DNA from: Rubrivivax sp.
GTDB lineage: Bacteria; Pseudomonadota; Gammaproteobacteria; Burkholderiales; Burkholderiaceae_C
Direction: 5' to 3'
Length of the DNA stretch: 8,951 nt
NCBI GenBank assembly: GCA_030693565.1
Contig: JAUYAJ010000632.1
Coordinates: forward strand, 1-8,951
Under the pieces are notes generated by a model. It ran no database searches and was not told the DNA's origin. It worked only from the letters and a program-made list of their open reading frames with translations. The translations under genes and the position numbers were made by a program. Below, in pieces: positions 6,292 through 8,951 of this stretch. Positions within the stretch are counted from its first letter, which is position 1, and every line of letters begins with the position of its first letter.

Positions 6292-8951
6292 CAAACGCCC
6301 TCCAGCACGGGTTGGCGGATGAACAGCAGCAGCTGTCCGTTGTCAGCGTCGGTGCCGCCCAGCGGCCGGCTCAGCACCAGGTGATCGTCGCCGCCGAAGC
6401 TGGCGATCTCGGCGCCGCCGTCGCTGCGTGCCATCGACGCCAGTGCCGCGGCCGGCAGCACATCGGCCGCGCGGCGCCCGAGTATCGAACCGCAGGACGC
6501 CAGCAAGGCTTGGGCCTGCTGGTTGACAAAGGCCACGGTACCGTCTTCGTCGACGCAGAGCACGGGTGCCGGCAGTGAGTCGAGCAGGTCGCGCATGCTG
6601 CCGGCCGACGAGCTCAGCAGGTCGGCTTGTTCACGCTGCTGGGCGACCAGGCGCTCAAGGCGGTCGTTGACGGCGGCGAAGTCGGCGTTGGCGCTCTCCA
6701 CCTGGCGCGCCAGGCGGCGGTTCTCGTCGCCCATCTCTTTCTGGCGGAAGGCTTCGGCGACATGCTCGCGCAGGCGCTGGTCGTCCCACGGCTTGGTCAG
6801 GAACTTGTAGATCGCGCCTTCGTTGACGGCGTCGATGATGGACTGCAGCTCGGTATAGCCCGACAACACCATGCGCACCGAGTTCGGGTAGAGCTCTTTG
6901 GCGCGATGCAGCAGTTCCACGCCGGTCATGCCCGGCATGCGCTGGTCGGAAATGATGACGTCGACCTCGGTTTCCGCCATGCGCTGCAGGCCTTCGGCGG
7001 CGCCGCAGGCGGTGATGATGTGATAGCCGTCGCGGCGCAGCAGCCGCTTGAGCGACGACAAGATGTTCTCTTCGTCGTCGACCAGCAGCAGCGTGCGCGT
7101 GCGGCTGACGCGGGTGACGAAGCGCTCGGGCAGGCGGCGGCCTTCGCGCAGCATCTCGGCAAAGGCGTCGGCCGGCAGCGCGGGGCTGAACAAATAACCC
7201 TGGATGCGGTCGCAGCGGTTCGCCGCCAGCAAGCTGAGCTGGCCCTCGGTCTCGACCCCCTCGGCCAGCACCTGCATCTTCAGCCCGTGAGCCAGGGTGA
7301 TGATGGCGCGGGTGACCGAGACGTCTTCGGGCGCGGCGGTGACGTCGTGGACGAAGGAGCGGTCGACCTTGACGACGTCGATCGGCAGGCTGCGCAGGCA
7401 GCTCAGGCTGGAGTGGCCGGTGCCGAAGTCGTCGAGCGAGATCTCGACGCCGATGGCCTTGATCTGCCGCAGCACCGAGGCGGCCATGGCGACATCGGCC
7501 ATTGCCGTGCTTTCGGTGAGCTCGACGCCCACGCTGGCCGGGTCGGCGCCGGTGGCGACCAGGATGGCCTGCAGTTGTTGCGCGAGGTCGGGGCGCTGAA
7601 GCTGGGATGCCGACAAATTGATGCCGATACGCGTGGCCGGCACGCCGGCGCGGCGCCAGGCGGCCGTCTGTTCGCAGACCCGGTGCATCACCCAGTCGCC
7701 GACCGTGGCGATCAAGCCGCTGCGTTCGGCCAGCGGGATGAATTCCGAAGGCGACACCACGCCCAGCGTCGGCGACGTCCAGCGCAGCAGCGCTTCGGCG
7801 CCGATCACAGCGCCGTTCGACAGATCGACCTGGGGCTGGTAATGGAGGCAGAGCTCGTTGTTTTCCAGCGCCTGGCGCAGCGCCGATTCGACCGCCATCT
7901 CGCGCAGCGCACGGACGTTGGAGTCGGGTTCGAAGAGCACGACGCTGACGGCCTCGGTGGCGCTCAGGCGCGCCTTCTGCGCGCATTCGAGGAGCGCCGC
8001 AGGCTGGTCGCCGTCGCCCGGGAAAGAGGCGACACCGATGACGCAGCGCGGATGGATGTCGGTCGGCCCCAGGCGCACCGGCGCTTGCAGCGTGGCCACC
8101 AGCGCATGGGCACGCTGCAATGTCGACTCGGCGCTGGCGGCGTCGGCGCTGTCGAGCAGCAATGCGAACTCGGTGTCGCTGAGCTGGGCGATCGACTCGC
8201 CTGGACCTGCCGCCTGCTGCAACCGCGCTGCCAAGGCCATGGCCAGGGTGTCGCCGGCGCCGAAACCCATCTTGGCCTTGACGTCGGCAATGCGCGGCAC
8301 GTCGATGGCGAAGACCGTGATGGCGCCTTCAGACCAGCGCGCCGAGTGGATCGCGGCGTCGACCAGGTCGAGGAAGGCGGCGCGGTTGGGCAGGCCGGTG
8401 ACTTCGTCGTGGGTCGCCAGTTCCTGGGCCCGCAGTTCGGCTTCGCGCTGGGCGGTGATGTCTTGCAGCAAGGCGACACCGCGGCGGCCGCCGCCGGCGG
8501 CGTCGTCGCTGACCTGGCCGCGGTGCAGCACGATCAGGCGCCGGCCGTCCAGGCCTTGCACCCGGTGCTGGAATTCGAAGGGTTCACCGGGTTCGGCATT
8601 GCGCCAGATGCCGGCGACGAACAATTGTTCGTCGGCTGGAACCCAGGCCAGGTTGTCGATCTGGCCATCGACGGGTGCGTCCTCGGCCAGACCGATGAGC
8701 GCGCGCATGCCGACCGACAGTGCGACCGCGCCGCCGGGCAGCGACACTTCGAACGACCCCGACCGGCACAAGGCCTCGGTGCGCGCGAGCATGCCGGCAT
8801 TCCATTGCGCCTGACGCAAGGCGTCATTCAATTCGGTGGTGTCGCTCAGGCTCACCAGCACGGCAGGGCGGCCACGGAACTCGATCAGGCGCGCCAGCGC
8901 GCGGGCGTCGAATTCGCTGCCGTCGCGGCGCGGGCAGCGCTGCTGGCCGGG
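6291..8951 (-). CDS. PAS-PAS-GGDEF(degenerate)-EAL-REC-PAS protein, probable c-di-GMP phosphodiesterase (5' partial)
   Basis: At least 886 residues; the frame runs off the right edge. Numbering starts at the codon 8951-8949. Residues 1-45 are the end of a PAS domain (RRDGSEF, then IEFRGRPAVLVSLSDTTE). A second PAS-like domain covers ~55-168, ending LLQDITAQRE. The GGDEF domain (~175-340) has SDTEF at 258-262 in place of GGDEF, losing both glycines and the first acidic residue, so no cyclase activity is expected. The EAL domain (~350-610) keeps E386 (EALLRW), N445, E480 (LTE), D507/D508 (DDFGTG), K528, E564/E567 and Q584 (QGY), so c-di-GMP hydrolysis is expected. A receiver domain follows (~618-730; D625/D626, D669 in SDQRMPGM, S697, K720), then a coiled coil (~738-780) and a C-terminal PAS (~784-880). 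No membrane segment is seen in the part present. The GTG at 8861 is an internal valine. The stop overlaps the HDOD start. Confidence 0.94.
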   Translation of the reverse strand, partial: PGQQRCPRRDGSEFDARALARLIEFRGRPAVLVSLSDTTELNDALRQAQWNAGMLARTEALCRSGSFEVSLPGGAVALSVGMRALIGLAEDAPVDGQIDNLAWVPADEQLFVAGIWRNAEPGEPFEFQHRVQGLDGRRLIVLHRGQVSDDAAGGGRRGVALLQDITAQREAELRAQELATHDEVTGLPNRAAFLDLVDAAIHSARWSEGAITVFAIDVPRIADVKAKMGFGAGDTLAMALAARLQQAAGPGESIAQLSDTEFALLLDSADAASAESTLQRAHALVATLQAPVRLGPTDIHPRCVIGVASFPGDGDQPAALLECAQKARLSATEAVSVVLFEPDSNVRALREMAVESALRQALENNELCLHYQPQVDLSNGAVIGAEALLRWTSPTLGVVSPSEFIPLAERSGLIATVGDWVMHRVCEQTAAWRRAGVPATRIGINLSASQLQRPDLAQQLQAILVATGADPASVGVELTESTAMADVAMAASVLRQIKAIGVEISLDDFGTGHSSLSCLRSLPIDVVKVDRSFVHDVTAAPEDVSVTRAIITLAHGLKMQVLAEGVETEGQLSLLAANRCDRIQGYLFSPALPADAFAEMLREGRRLPERFVTRVSRTRTLLLVDDEENILSSLKRLLRRDGYHIITACGAAEGLQRMAETEVDVIISDQRMPGMTGVELLHRAKELYPNSVRMVLSGYTELQSIIDAVNEGAIYKFLTKPWDDQRLREHVAEAFRQKEMGDENRRLARQVESANADFAAVNDRLERLVAQQREQADLLSSSAGSMRDLLDSLPAPVLCVDEDGTVAFVNQQAQALLASCGSILGRRAADVLPAAALASMARSDGGAEIASFGGDDHLVLSRPLGGTDADNGQLLLFIRQPVLEGV
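6298..6303 (-). promoter_or_regulatory. Ribosome binding site that decides the HDOD start
   Basis: GGAGGG (read on the minus strand) lies six bases before the ATG at 6291, inside the last codons of the EAL protein. Spacing to the adjacent TTG at 6294 would be only three bases, so ATG is favoured. It is the strongest ribosome site in the signalling operon. The two downstream genes have weak or no such site and probably rely on coupling. Confidence 0.7.

Larger units (their letters stand above)
2970..8951 (-). other. Four-gene translationally coupled c-di-GMP/two-component operon (5' end outside window)
   Basis: The four minus-strand genes overlap at every junction: TGATG at 6289-6293, ATGA at 5203-5206, and ATGA at 4289-4292. 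No space exists for internal promoters outside coding sequence. The order is multidomain EAL protein, HDOD protein, histidine kinase, REC-HD-GYP regulator. The arrangement implies one transcript and roughly matched synthesis of one kinase and two receiver-linked phosphodiesterases. The promoter and any further upstream genes are beyond base 8951. Confidence 0.85.

Noticed and set aside
5248..6384. + strand open frame of 378 codons, rich in Gly/Gln/Arg
   Set aside because: It is antisense to the HDOD gene, with no domain, signal or convincing ribosome site. The composition is that of a shadow frame.
6655..7986. Minus-strand open frame of 443 codons in another frame of the EAL gene
   Set aside because: Its translation is Arg/His/Pro-rich with no domain, while the overlapping frame encodes intact EAL and receiver domains.
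7858..8814. + strand open frame of 318 codons
   Set aside because: It is antisense to the GGDEF/EAL region, Ser/Ala/Arg-rich, without motifs. The minus-strand frame carries the conserved residues.
8859..8861. GTG as the start of the EAL protein
   Set aside because: The frame remains open to the window edge and the 30 upstream codons read as a PAS domain (RRDGSEF, IEFRGRPA). This GTG is an internal valine.
1..8951. CRISPR array, tRNA/rRNA genes, insertion sequence or attachment site
   Set aside because: No regularly spaced repeats, tRNA-like cloverleaf ends, transposase or flanking terminal repeats were seen, and the window is almost fully occupied by ordinary coding sequence.

Overview
The window is GC-rich, roughly 70% by eye, and almost entirely coding, with only 43 bases of clear intergenic space. 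The gene families point to a betaproteobacterium, most likely Burkholderiales: a Bug-type periplasmic binding protein beside a ThDP enzyme, and a dense set of cyclic-di-GMP/two-component genes. This placement is inference from gene content and base composition, since no rRNA or other phylogenetic marker is present.

Left part (1-2997, + strand): three genes that look like one small metabolic operon. They are the C-terminal two thirds of a thiamine-diphosphate-dependent enzyme of the acetolactate synthase/benzoylformate decarboxylase superfamily (cut by the window edge), a secreted Bug/TctC-family solute-binding protein, and a two-module VOC (glyoxalase-like) protein. The binding-protein stop and the VOC start are one base apart. 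No transporter membrane subunits are present, so the substrate cannot be named.

Right part (2970-8951, - strand, read right to left): four signalling genes that overlap at every junction (TGATG, ATGA, ATGA) and so form a translationally coupled unit. In order of transcription they are: (1) a large PAS-PAS-GGDEF-EAL-REC-coil-PAS protein, cut by the right edge of the window, with a degenerate GGDEF and a complete EAL active site; (2) an HDOD protein with an unassigned N-terminal extension; (3) a soluble histidine kinase with no recognisable sensor domain; (4) a REC-HD-GYP response regulator with all expected metal ligands but HDIGL and GFP in place of HDIGK and GYP. The promoter lies outside the window.

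How the parts may work together (inference): one soluble kinase could phosphorylate two closely related receiver domains, one carried by an EAL phosphodiesterase and one by an HD-GYP phosphodiesterase. PAS and HDOD modules would supply the missing input. No intact diguanylate cyclase is visible, so the unit looks like a dedicated c-di-GMP-lowering module. The two operons converge and their last genes overlap by 28 bp.
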